Source: Dermacentor variabilis
Lineage: Eukaryota > Arthropoda > Arachnida > Ixodida > Ixodidae
Assembly: GCF_050947875.1 (NCBI RefSeq)
Contig: NC_134577.1
Span: forward strand, 68,644,139 to 68,708,138
Length of the DNA stretch: 64,000 bases
Reading direction: 5' to 3'
How positions within the stretch are numbered: the first letter of the stretch is position 1; each line of letters starts with the position of its first letter. The notes below the pieces were generated by a model. That model saw only the letters and a list, made by a program, of their open reading frames with translations, had not been told where the DNA came from and ran no database searches. The position numbers and the translations under genes are program-made. Of the stretch, positions 1 to 9,077 are shown piece by piece.

Positions 1-268
1 AGATGCAGTTGACTGTATGCTGAGCAGCTCAACGACGATCCGGGAGCAGTGCAACGAGCCCTGTGTGATGACTGGTTGCCTGCAGCGGAACGACTGCGCT
101 GGACTCTTGGCTGCGAGGTTTGGTGAGTGCGGGACTTTCTTCTTCTGAGCTTTGCCAGGCTTTTGTTAGTGTCAGAAACAGAGCTGGTAATTGTGGTTGT
201 CGTTGCTGCCGGGTTAGTTTGCGGCAAGACAATAGTAAGCAGTAGAGAAAGCAGCATTCAGAGCAGCC

Positions 269-3200
269 ATGGATTTGAAGTCGTTGCGCAAACCGAAATT
301 GTTGGAGCTTGCAAGAGAGTTGGGTCTGGATGTCTCAGACAAACTAAGAAAACCAGAACTGATAAAGGCTATTCTTGAGTTAGAGGCTGAGGATGACGAG
401 CTGTCGGAATGCCTTGAGACCATTGAAGAGAGAGAGACTGCAAAAAGACAGGAGCGCGAACTTAAAGAGCAAAAAGAAAAAGAAGAGCGCGAACGTAAAG
501 AACAGAAAGAGCGAGAGCAACAAGAGAAAAAAGAAGAGCGTGACCGTCAACACGCTTTGGAAATGAAGCGTCTCGAGATAGAGATGGAACGCGCTCGTAA
601 TGGAAGTCAGGCACACGGTGCAGGAGAACGAGTATTGTTCAAAATGACTGACCTGATGCGGCCGTTTAAGCTTGGAGAGGACATTGGTTTGTTCCTGGTT
701 AACTTTGAGCGAACGTGCGAGAAGCAGGGGTTCTCTCGGGAAACGTGGCCACAGCGCTTGCTCACTTTGTTACCCGGCGAGGCGGCCGACGTAGTCGCTC
801 GCTTGGATAGAGAGGAAGCAGAGGATTTCGACAAAGTAAAATCGAGTCTGCTAAAAAAGTACCGGCTGTCTGCGGAGGCGTTCCGTCGGAAGTTTCGGGA
901 AAATGAGAAAGGCAGAAGTGAGTCATATACAGAGTTTGCGTATAGGCTTATGTCGAACATGCAGGAGTGGCTCAAAGAAGAGAAAGCGTTTGGTGACCAC
1001 GATAAAGTTCTGCAGTGTTTCGGGCTAGAACAGTTTTATAGTCGGTTACCGGAGAACGTGCGATACTGGGTCTTGGATAGGCCAGACGTTTGTACGGTGG
1101 CTAAAGCCGCTGAGCTAGCCGAAGAGTTTGTGACGCGTCGGGCTCGCGGAGCTAAGGACGGTCAAAAGGGTGAATTTGGCTCGAAGTTTGAGAGGCCGAA
1201 GTTCACACCCATGAGATTAAAGGGGGACACGCGTGGTGCGGATGCGAGCGAAAGCAGTCCGACCAACCGTAAAGAGACGGCGGCAGCCAAACGCAGAAAG
1301 CGGTTCGAGATGAGGCGAGCGCGCTTGTGTTATACGTGCCAGAAGCCGGGTCACTTTTCGGCGCAGTGTCCGGAAACAACACCAAAAGTTGTGTTTTTTT
1401 CAATAGGCAGCACTGACGAGAACATGAAGCTTCTCGAGCCTTACATGCGAGACCTCCTCGTGAACGGGAAAGAGTGCCGAGTGCTTCGCGATTCCGCAGC
1501 TACGATGGATGTAGTTCACCCATCTTACGTAGAACCCCATATGTTCACGGGCGAGTGCGCGTGGATCAAGCAAGCCGTGGAAGCTCATAGCGTGTGTCTG
1601 CCAGTAGCAAGGGTGCTTATTGAAGGACCTTTCGGAGCGCTTGAGACAGAGGCGGCAGTGTCATCTATGCTGCCCCCCCAGTACCCGTACCTATTTTCAA
1701 ACAGGTCCGATCACCTCCTGCGCGAGAAGGGGCTTTTGTTTGGTGAAGCTAGTGTTCAGGCCTTAACCAGATCGAAGGTTCGGGAGCTCGCTGCAAAGGC
1801 GGTAGTTGCGGGGCCGACGTTATCAAACAACGAAAAAGGGTCAGAGGCGCAGCAAGCTGATATTCAGAGCACGCCCGAACTGAATAAAATTGAGTCTGTA
1901 GCGTTGAAGGCGCCAGATACTGGAGAGGAAAATCCCGATTCGGGAAAGTTAGAAGAGCTATCTACTGATTTGCTCATCGCGCCTACGTCAGACGGACTTG
2001 ATAGGTTGCTAAAAGTCAGCCGGTCGGCTTTGATAGCCGAGCAAAAAAAGGATGGCAGCCTGGAAAACGTGCGCTGCAATGTCAAAGAAGGTATCGCCAG
2101 GAAAACTGCGCGTTTTGTGGAAAGAGGTGGAGTCCTGTACCGGAAGTATCTAGACCGAAGAGGAGTGGAGTTCGATCAGCTGATCGTGCCTCAATGCTAT
2201 CGTCAGGATCTGTTGCGCTTGTCGCATGGGGGTTCGTGGTCCGGACACCTAGGAGTTAAGAAAACTAAGGACCGTCTCTTGCAAGAGTACTATTGGCCAG
2301 GGTGTTTTCGGGACGCAGACCATTTCGTGAGGACATGTGACACTTGTCAGCGGGTGGGCAAACCAGGGGACAAATCGAGGGCGCCGTTGAAATTGGTACC
2401 TATCATTACGGAGCCTTTTAGACGGCTCGTTATTGATACAGTGGGACCTCTGCCGGTAACAGCCACGGGGTACAGACACATTTTGACTGTGATCTGCCCA
2501 GCGACAAAGTTCCCTGAAGCAGTGCCGCTTAAAGAACTCAGCTCAGTTGAGATAGTTAATGCACTACTGTCCATATTTGCGCGAGTTGGTTTCCCTGCGG
2601 AAATCCAATCAGATCAGGGCACAGTGTTTACTAGCGCTTTGACGACAACTTTTCTCGAAAGGTGTGGGGTAAAGCTGTTACACAGCTCAGTGTACCACCC
2701 ACAGTCGAATTCCGTTGAGAAGCTCCACTCCGTCATGAAGCGCGTGTTGAGAGCGTTGTGTTTTGAACATCGAACTGACTGGGAGCTGTGTCTGCCTGGG
2801 GTGATGTTTGCTTTAAGGACCGCGCCGCATGCGGCTACGGGGTTTTCGCCAGCTGAGCTGGTGTACGGTCGCTCGCTTCGATCTCCGCTTCGCATGCTTC
2901 GAGAATCGTGGGAAGGTAGGGGCGACGACCCAGTCGTGGTGGAGTACGTGCTTAAGCTCCTCGAACGCTTAAGAAGGGCACAGGAGTTGTCAGGTGAAGC
3001 AATGACAAAGGCCCAGCAGAGGGCCAAGGTTTATTATGATCGGACAGCCAGGGCCCGTCGTTTTGAGGTTGGCGATGAGGTCATGATATTGCGCACATCG
3101 CTAAACAACAAACTAGACGTGCAGTGGGAGGGCCCAGCGCGAATTGTTCAGAAACTGTCGGACGTTAACTACGTGGTAAGTCTGCCAGGAAAGCGGAAAG

Positions 3201-4030
3201 CACAGCAAGAATTCGCTTTACCGTATCTAGACGACGTAGCGATATTCTCCGCATCCTGGTCTGAGCATGTGGCACACTTGCGGGCAGTGCTAACCCGCCT
3301 GCGCGAAGCGGGCTTGACAGTAAAGGCTCCTAAGTGCCAGTTAGCACAGGCCGAGGTTGTCTACCTCGGTCACGTGATTGGTCAGGGTCGTCGCCGCCCT
3401 TCTGAAATAAAGGTGGCCGCTGTGCGAGACTTTCCGCAACCGCGCACCAAGACCGATATTCGGTCGTTCTTGGGTGTCGCCGGCTACTATCAGAGGTACA
3501 TCCCTAGGTACTCTGATATCGCGGCTCCCCTGACGGATGCTCTAAGAAAGACAGAGCCTCAAACAGTCGTCTGGGACGAGACAAAGGAAAGAGCTTTTAG
3601 CGCCCTAAAGAGTGCCCTAACAAGCCAGCCTGTGCTACGATCGCCAGACTATACAAAAGGGTTCATTGTTCAGTGCGATGCTAGTGAGCGAGGCATGGGC
3701 GTTGTACTGTGCCAACGGGAAAATGGAGAAGTAGAACACCCCGTCCTGTATGCTAGTCGTAAGCTGACCAGTCGTGAGCAGGCGTATAGCGCCACCGAGA
3801 AAGAGTGTGCGTGTCTCGTGTGGGCCGTTCAGAAATTGTCATGCTATCTAGCCGGCTCGAGGTTTATCATTGAGACGGATCACTGCCCTCTCCAATGGCT
3901 GCAGACCATCTCTCCCAAAAATGGCCGCCTCCTGCGCTGGAGCCTCGCTTTACAACAATATTCCTTTGAGGTGCGTTACAAAAAGGGGAGTCTCAACGGT
4001 AACGCCGATGGCTTAAGTCGAAGCCCCTAA
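269..4030 (+). CDS. Gag-Pol polyprotein of LTR element copy 1, RT domain internally deleted
   Basis: The frame is 1253 residues with no internal stop. The N terminus (about 1-50) repeats a K/R-P-hydrophobic helix pattern resembling a SAP-type fold; about 50-110 is a charged E/K/R coiled coil. Capsid follows, with a SCAN-like stretch at about 200-290 (LEQFYSRLPENVRYWV near 253). A CCHC knuckle has C354, C357, H362 and C367. The protease active site is D408-S-A rather than D-S/T-G. Integrase shows H653, H660, C690, C693, then D723, D782 and E817, and a GPY/F-like WEGPARIV region. RT should follow, but the frame jumps from KRKAQQ to the YLDD box; RNase H follows (QCDASERG, ATEKEC, ETDHCPLQWL). 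The upstream RT half, including its first catalytic Asp, is missing, so no active RT is expected. Gag, protease and integrase could still be made. The start matches that of copy 2. Confidence 0.93.
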   Translation: MDLKSLRKPKLLELARELGLDVSDKLRKPELIKAILELEAEDDELSECLETIEERETAKRQERELKEQKEKEERERKEQKEREQQEKKEERDRQHALEMKRLEIEMERARNGSQAHGAGERVLFKMTDLMRPFKLGEDIGLFLVNFERTCEKQGFSRETWPQRLLTLLPGEAADVVARLDREEAEDFDKVKSSLLKKYRLSAEAFRRKFRENEKGRSESYTEFAYRLMSNMQEWLKEEKAFGDHDKVLQCFGLEQFYSRLPENVRYWVLDRPDVCTVAKAAELAEEFVTRRARGAKDGQKGEFGSKFERPKFTPMRLKGDTRGADASESSPTNRKETAAAKRRKRFEMRRARLCYTCQKPGHFSAQCPETTPKVVFFSIGSTDENMKLLEPYMRDLLVNGKECRVLRDSAATMDVVHPSYVEPHMFTGECAWIKQAVEAHSVCLPVARVLIEGPFGALETEAAVSSMLPPQYPYLFSNRSDHLLREKGLLFGEASVQALTRSKVRELAAKAVVAGPTLSNNEKGSEAQQADIQSTPELNKIESVALKAPDTGEENPDSGKLEELSTDLLIAPTSDGLDRLLKVSRSALIAEQKKDGSLENVRCNVKEGIARKTARFVERGGVLYRKYLDRRGVEFDQLIVPQCYRQDLLRLSHGGSWSGHLGVKKTKDRLLQEYYWPGCFRDADHFVRTCDTCQRVGKPGDKSRAPLKLVPIITEPFRRLVIDTVGPLPVTATGYRHILTVICPATKFPEAVPLKELSSVEIVNALLSIFARVGFPAEIQSDQGTVFTSALTTTFLERCGVKLLHSSVYHPQSNSVEKLHSVMKRVLRALCFEHRTDWELCLPGVMFALRTAPHAATGFSPAELVYGRSLRSPLRMLRESWEGRGDDPVVVEYVLKLLERLRRAQELSGEAMTKAQQRAKVYYDRTARARRFEVGDEVMILRTSLNNKLDVQWEGPARIVQKLSDVNYVVSLPGKRKAQQEFALPYLDDVAIFSASWSEHVAHLRAVLTRLREAGLTVKAPKCQLAQAEVVYLGHVIGQGRRRPSEIKVAAVRDFPQPRTKTDIRSFLGVAGYYQRYIPRYSDIAAPLTDALRKTEPQTVVWDETKERAFSALKSALTSQPVLRSPDYTKGFIVQCDASERGMGVVLCQRENGEVEHPVLYASRKLTSREQAYSATEKECACLVWAVQKLSCYLAGSRFIIETDHCPLQWLQTISPKNGRLLRWSLALQQYSFEVRYKKGSLNGNADGLSRSP
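3202..3209 (+). other. Deletion junction at 8-bp microhomology
   Basis: ACAGCAAG stands here once. In copy 2 the same octamer occurs at 39423-39430 and 40146-40153, and the 723 bp from one to the next is absent here. Since 723 is 241 codons the reading frame survives. This is the pattern of template slippage during reverse transcription or of microhomology-mediated repair. Confidence 0.93.
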
Positions 4031-4514
4031 CGTAGGAATCAGCCTCAAAATTGTTTGTTACTGATGTTTTTTTTCCTGAGGCAGGATTTTTTTAACATAT
4101 TGCTTTTGTTTAGTGTTTCAAAGTGATGATATGCTTTCTAGTGCAAGTTTTCAATTTGTGGACGCGTTCTGAGTGATGCTAGACTACTGTAAGGAACTAG
4201 GCAGTGGTATAAAAAGGGGAAAGAGCCTGGCAGGGCTTAGTGAGGGTTGTGCCGTGCTTGCTGACTGAGCGGTTGAGTTTCAGCGTAGTTCTAACGCTTA
4301 CCGGGAACGAGAACAAAAATGTGAACTCTCCCGAAGTCACTTTGCAGTGTCCCGTGCGAACCTGAACAAGAGAACGAGGCCTTCTCTGTGCGCTGCGCTC
4401 AAGAAACGTCGAGGGACGCCCGACTTCGGTTATGAGCATCATCGAGCGACATCCCTCCGGACAGCGGATGCAGTCCCCTGTCCATCGGGATCTCCTTCCC
4501 CCGGCGGGGCGGTC
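4031..4514 (+). other. 3' untranslated region of copy 1, with a TATA-like box
   Basis: This 484-bp noncoding stretch lies between the Gag-Pol stop and the 3' LTR. A good TATA-like box, TATAAAAAGGGG, begins near 4208 and is conserved in copy 2 near 41155. It lies outside the LTR, which carries its own TATA box. The bases just before the LTR (about 4495-4514) are G/C-rich rather than a clean polypurine tract, so the plus-strand primer site is uncertain. Confidence 0.75.
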
Positions 4515-4962
4515 TGTTGCGTTTCGCCTGCGACACGTGGTTTTGCCGGCGCGACTGCGGCGGGGCGGCAGACATTTTGGCCCGATCGTCGTCGCCGCAA
4601 CACTCATCGGCAGGTGTTTCCAGGCGCGACTGCGGCGATGCGACCGCAAAAGATCATCCTCTCATTCCAGTCATTGTGCCCGAAACAGGCGATGCCAAAG
4701 CAGGGACCATCCTCTCATTCCAGTCATTGTGCCCGAAACAGGCGATGCCAAAGCAGGGACCATCCTCTCATTCCAGTCATTGTGCCCGAAACAGGCGATG
4801 CCAAAGCAGGGACCATCCTCTCATTACAGTCATTGTGCCCGACCGGCAGCGCTACAACAGGGTGCTACGAGATCGTGCTCGACAGTGTGCGTCACCATTA
4901 GCCCATTGTACATTCACGTGCTCGTCTTTTGAGGGGTTCCTTCTTGCCCTCAACTGCGAGAG

Positions 4963-4970
4963 TATAAAAA
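4963..4970 (+). promoter_or_regulatory. LTR TATA box (copy 1)
   Basis: TATAAAAA follows a CAACTGCGAGAG stretch and precedes C-rich sequence. It is conserved in all three LTRs (also 35848-35855 and 42012-42019) and lies about 115 bp before AATAAA, as expected for the core promoter of an LTR. Confidence 0.8.
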
Positions 4971-5079
4971 CAGCTGCCCCCGGACGCAAAAAGGAGGGCT
5001 CCGATTTCTTCTGTTGAGTGAAGTGCTCTCCCGTCTCTCTACTTCGGTCAACCTGACCGCCAACTCTTTGCGATGTTAA

Positions 5080-5085
5080 AATAAA
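5080..5085 (+). terminator. LTR polyadenylation signal (copy 1)
   Basis: AATAAA in the context GTTAAAATAAACAAG is followed by T/G-rich sequence (TTGTTTTGTTGTT). The same signal is at 35965-35970 and 42129-42134 in the LTRs of copy 2. Confidence 0.8.
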
Positions 5086-5257
5086 CAAGTTGTTTTGTTG
5101 TTACCAGTCGACTCATGCTTTGCCGGGACCTTCGGATGCTTCCAGTTGTACCCCAGGCCGCCAGGCCAACGCTACCCTTGGGGCTTGCGACCCAGGTACA
5201 ACCACGGGCGTCAGCGCCGAGTTCCCAACAGATCGTACCAGCAGTCCGATCCAAACA

Positions 5258-5483
5258 GTATGCATGCATGTATGTATGTATGTATGTATGTATGTATGTA
5301 TGTATGTATGTATGTATGTATGTATGTATGTATGTATGTATGTATGTATGTATGTATGTATGTATGTATGTATGTATGTATGTATGTATGTATGTATGTA
5401 TGTATGTATGTATGTATGTATGTATGTATGTATGTATGTATGTATGTATGTATGTATGTATGTATGTATGTATGTATGTATGT
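5258..5483 (+). repeat. TATG tetranucleotide microsatellite
   Basis: About 226 bp of near-perfect TATG repeats begin at the last base of the copy 1 LTR, with two GCATG variants at the left edge. All three frames are open through it, which gives spurious long ORFs. The LTR element probably inserted into or beside this array. Confidence 0.97.
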
Positions 5484-5654
5484 GAAATCTATGTACATAA
5501 GTAGGTTTTCGGAAGGATAGAGTGAAAGAAGTGCTCAGGCGGACTCTTGCAAACCAAAGTATTCCGTTTCCTCTTTAAGAATGCGTAATGCTCATATACG
5601 CTATTGGAAGCGAGAACAAGTGAAGCACGAATTACGAATAAACGACCCCAAACG

Positions 5655-7003
5655 GCCTCATGACCTCGAGCGTACCGGTATCTTGGAAGAACGCTAACAT
5701 AATCCTAATCCATAAGAAAGGGGACGCCAAAGACTTGAAAAATTATAGACCGATCAGCTTACTGTCCGTTGCCTACAAAGTATTTACTAAGGTAATTGCA
5801 AATAGAATCAGGAACACCTTAGACTTCCGTCAACCAAAGGACCAGGCAGGATTCCGTAAAGGCTACTCAACAATAGATCATATTCACACTATCAATCAGG
5901 TGATACAGAAATGTGCGGAATATAACCAACCATTATATATAGCTTTCATTGATCATGAGAAAGCGTTTGATTCAGTCGAAACCTCAGCAGTCATGGAGGC
6001 ATTGCGGAATCAGGGTGTAGACGAGCCGTACGTAAAAATACTGAAGGATATCTATAGCGGCTCCACAGCCACTGTAGTCCTCCATAAAGAAAGCAACAAA
6101 ATCCCCATAAAGAAAGGCGTCAGGCAGGGAGATACGATCTCTCCAATGCTATTCACAGCATGTTTACAGGAGGTATTCAGAGACCTGGATTGGGAAGAAC
6201 TGGGGATAAGAGTAAATGGAGAATACCTTAGTAACTTGCGCTTCGCTGATGATATTGCCTTGCTTAGTAACTCAGGGGACCAACTGCAATGCATGCTCAC
6301 TGACCTGGAGAGGCAAAGCCGAAGGGTGGGTCTAAAAATTAATGTGCAGAAAACTAAAGTAATGTTTAACAGTCTCGGAAGGGAACAGCAGTTTACAATA
6401 GGTAGTGAGGCACTGGAAGTGGTAAGGGAATACATCTACTTAGGACAGGTAGTGACTGCTGATCCGGATCATGAGAGTGAAATAATCAGAAGAATAAGAA
6501 TGGGCTGGGGTGCGTTTGGCAGGCATCCTGAGATCATGAACAGCAGGTTGCCATTATCCCTCAAGAGAAAAGTTTATAACAGCTGTGTCTTACCAGTACT
6601 CACGTACGGGGCAGAAACCTGGAGGCTTACGAAAAGGGTCCTACTTAAATTGAGGACGACGCAACGAGCTATGGAAAGAAGAATAATAGGTGTAACATTA
6701 AGGGATAAGAAAAGAGCAGATTGGGTGAGGGAACAAACGCGCGTTAATGACATCTTAGTTGAAATCAAGAAAAAGAAATGGGCATGGGCAGGACATGTAA
6801 TGAGGAGGGAAGATAACCGATGGTCATTAAGGGTTACGGACTGGATTCCGAGGGAAGGGAAGCGTAGCAGGGGGCGACAGAAAGTTAGGTGGGCAGATGA
6901 GATTAGGAAGTTTGGAGGGTCAACATGGCCACAATTAGTACATGACCGGGGCAGTTGGAGAAGTATGGGAGAGGCCTTTGCCCTGCAGTGGGCGTAACCA
7001 GGC

Positions 7004-7045
<42 letters not shown>
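5655..7045 (+). mobile_element. RTE-clade LINE, 5'-truncated, with TGA-repeat tail
   Basis: Homology to the other two RTE copies starts at GCCTCATGACCTCG (compare 63827 onward), so the 5' half, including any endonuclease, is missing. The body encodes RT and a C-terminal region ending at 6997. It finishes almost at once in a TGA trinucleotide run (7004-7045), the short 3' UTR plus simple tail typical of RTE LINEs. No clear target duplication was seen. Confidence 0.9.
5660..6997 (+). pseudogene. RTE LINE reverse transcriptase, C-terminal 445 residues
   Basis: An uninterrupted frame of 445 residues. RT motifs in order are an N-terminal LIHKKGDAKDLKNYRPISLL block, AFIDHEKAFDSV (the first catalytic Asp region), a GVRQGDTISPMLF block, LRFADDIALL (catalytic FADD box) and LKINVQKTKVM. 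The C-terminal part contains LTYGAETW and WAWAGHVMRRED, which I know from tick and insect RTE elements. The ATG is only the first methionine in a frame that normally continues upstream, so the protein is 5'-truncated and lacks the apurinic-type endonuclease. The ORF has no stops, so the insertion may be fairly young. I see no promoter, so it is unlikely to be an expressed gene. Confidence 0.88.
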
Positions 7046-8951
7046 CCCCAAAGCGCTGGTCCCTGTCTCATGTTCTTTTCTTCCGTCTGGATATTTCGGA
7101 AGTGATCGATACCAGACGCTACACTGCCGCACCTATCGGACGAAAAGCCAGTCGATCGCGAAGGCAGTAGCAGTGTAGAGATGTCGCAATTCGGAATTCC
7201 GCCCTATTCCCACGTCCCAATCCGACAAACATCAAATCTTACAAATCCTTCAAGAGAGAACAGTATGCCACGAGCTGGTTCACGGAGAGCACAAATGAAT
7301 CAATATCATATGGGGTTCGCCGGCATCTTGAGCTGGAACTTGAGCTACACCAGCTGGAACCTCAGTCTCCACGATCGCTCACACAAAGCACTTTCTCATT
7401 TCAGAGTGAACATGTGTGCGTTCCAACATGCATGTTCCTGCGACCACGACGACGAGGGTGTATGCTACCTACCCCCTGGGCTGTCCCGAGCGCACTAAGG
7501 CTGTACAGTGCGTCGAACAAGAACAACACTTGATTGGTTCACATAGACCTTTTCTTTTTTTACTTGGACAATGTGCTTGACATCGAACGTAGACCGCATC
7601 ACAAAGCTATGGAAGCACTCGAACGCTTCTTTGAAGACGTTGACACTCGTGACGAATACCGACACTACCGCCTAGTGCGGAAATGTGTCTTGATTCGTGG
7701 ATCTGAAGCTTCTGAGCCCAAGCCATTCGCGGACTTCGTTTCAACGGGAATTTTTTAAGCGTTACTTTTAGTTTTGTAACATATGGTCTTCTGTTTTCTT
7801 TAAGTATTCCCAAATGCGATAATTTGGACCTTCACTATTCTGTTTTAAATACTATATTGACAGTCATGTGATAAGGGGTTGCCCTGGCCAGAAAACCGCA
7901 ACTACTCCACTCTCATCTCGTGGAAACAAAAAAAAACTGCAGAGAACGGCACGTGGGACTATGCTGCGGAACATGCGGCATATGCCATCCGATACAGGGG
8001 ACCGGAATCTCATCAAGCTGCGATTGTGCAGCTTTTTGTTCCTGCCCTTGCATTTTCTTTTGCTGTAAAAAAGAAAATGCGAAATAAAGTTGATATAGCC
8101 CGAGGAGTGTATAGAAGAAGCTTCGCTTTCCAAAGTTCTTCATCCGAGCAAAGACCAAACTGAAATCCGCAACCCACACTTCACTCCAGCGCAAACAAAA
8201 AATAAGAGGGAAAAGCACAAGCGATCGCCGAGCGCAACCCGAGTCGTAAATAACAAATGAAAGTCAAGAATAGCAGAGTCACCCTTTCCAGCCAGAAAGC
8301 CAACTCTCACACTTTCGAATCGCCGAGACGATTGCGCGGGTCGTAACCGAAACGCCCCCCGACGAGCCATCCCACCGGAAACCGCTCGCGTAGCATTTCT
8401 CTTTATTTGAGTTCAAAGCACGGTGGATACGTTCCTCCTCCACCGCGGTTCAAAGCCACCGAAAAAGGCTTCAAGCAACGCTGACAGCAGCTGACCCGTG
8501 ACGCGTCCGCGGGTCCACACATGAGAGGCGGCGGCACAGACAAGTCAGTCTCGCTGTTGTTACCCGTCGGATAGCATTGCCGACTCGGCCACTTTCCGCG
8601 TCGTCTGAAGAGCTAGCTGCTCGTTCGTGCAAGTCCAAACACTGGAGGAGGGCGTGTGTGCTTTTTTTTTTTTTTCGCGCGGTGCGCTAGTCCCCCAGGG
8701 GCAACGCCCTCCCAAAGCACGATTCTGGGCGCAATGAAAAAGCGAACCATGATGACAAACCGAACAGTCCTCGCTCGAGATGTTTTGCTTGTCCCCGGCT
8801 GCGGTAGCTCTGTAGCTGCACGACCACCCTGCTATGCCGCTCCGCGGCTGGGCTTGAGGGCGCGGGTGCGATGTCTGTTGCGGCCGTCGCCTTCCGATGG
8901 AGGCAGGATGCAAGAAACGCTCGTGTACCGTGGGGTCTCTTAGATCGTCAC
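7046..8951. other. Anonymous sequence, no gene recognised
   Basis: There are only short unsupported ORFs. Visible items are a 12-bp hairpin (GCATTTTCTTTT and its complement) at about 8049-8081 and a T run at about 8661-8674. Confidence 0.6.
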
Positions 8952-9010
8952 ACTTCCGTGTAATTACGCTTAAAAAGGCGTTCGTCGCTGTTCAGACATG
9001 AACATTGTAC
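8952..9010 (+). repeat. Dispersed repeat, copy A
   Basis: The sequence from CTTCCGTG through TTACGCTTAAAAAGGCGTTC to ATTGTACAG recurs with a few substitutions at about 10638-10697 in the same orientation. The family is not recognised. Confidence 0.7.
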
Positions 9011-9023
9011 AGAGACGTCTGAT

Positions 9024-9077
9024 AATCTAGGAGACTCCTCTAGTCTCCTAGATTAGGAGACTCCTGGTCTCCTAGAT
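9024..9077. repeat. Palindromic CTAGGAGACTCC cluster
   Basis: AATCTAGGAGACT and its exact complement flank a 5-base loop at 9024-9054. A second, shorter stem built from the same words follows at 9055-9077. It lies directly after dispersed repeat copy A but is absent after copy B. Confidence 0.75.

Larger units (their letters stand above)
1..5257 (+). mobile_element. Gmr1-like Ty3/gypsy LTR retrotransposon, copy 1 (5' LTR outside window)
   Basis: The first base matches position 36229 in the leader of the complete copy at 35298-42306, so the 5' LTR and primer site lie upstream of the window. What remains is the end of the leader, one long Gag-Pol frame (269-4030), a 484-bp untranslated stretch and the 3' LTR (4515-5257). 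It is in the same orientation as copy 2, about 36 kb away, and nearly identical to it. Its main defect is an in-frame 723-bp loss inside pol. The 3' flank begins GTAT and runs straight into a TATG microsatellite, so the target duplication cannot be tested here. Domain order (integrase before RT) places it with Gmr1-like elements; that family assignment is inferred from domain order and the SCAN-like Gag, not from a phylogeny. Confidence 0.95.
4515..5257 (+). repeat. 3' LTR of copy 1 (743 bp)
   Basis: The LTR begins TGTTGCG and ends CCAAACA, giving the TGTT/AACA ends expected of retroviral-type LTRs. The boundaries come from alignment with the two LTRs of copy 2, whose target duplication fixes them. 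It is 102 bp shorter than those LTRs: it has four instead of five 53-bp tandem units (phase marks at 4668, 4721, 4774 and 4827) and lacks about 49 bp of a second repeat built on GTGCTACGAGATCGTGCTCGACA. A TATA box at 4963-4970 and AATAAA at 5080-5085 mark the likely U3/R and R/U5 regions. Confidence 0.93.

Noticed and set aside
2614..3027. 137-residue minus-strand frame (also at 38835-39248)
   Set aside because: Antisense shadow of the integrase coding region; conserved only because the sense strand is.
4347..5017. Overlapping 166-218 residue frames in the LTRs (also 35252-35817 and 41294-42066)
   Set aside because: They follow the 53-bp tandem repeat. Since 53 is not a multiple of 3, each unit shifts frame, and open status in all three frames shows no coding selection.
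5090..5520. Open frames with CMYV or HTYI repeats
   Set aside because: Translations of the TATG microsatellite.
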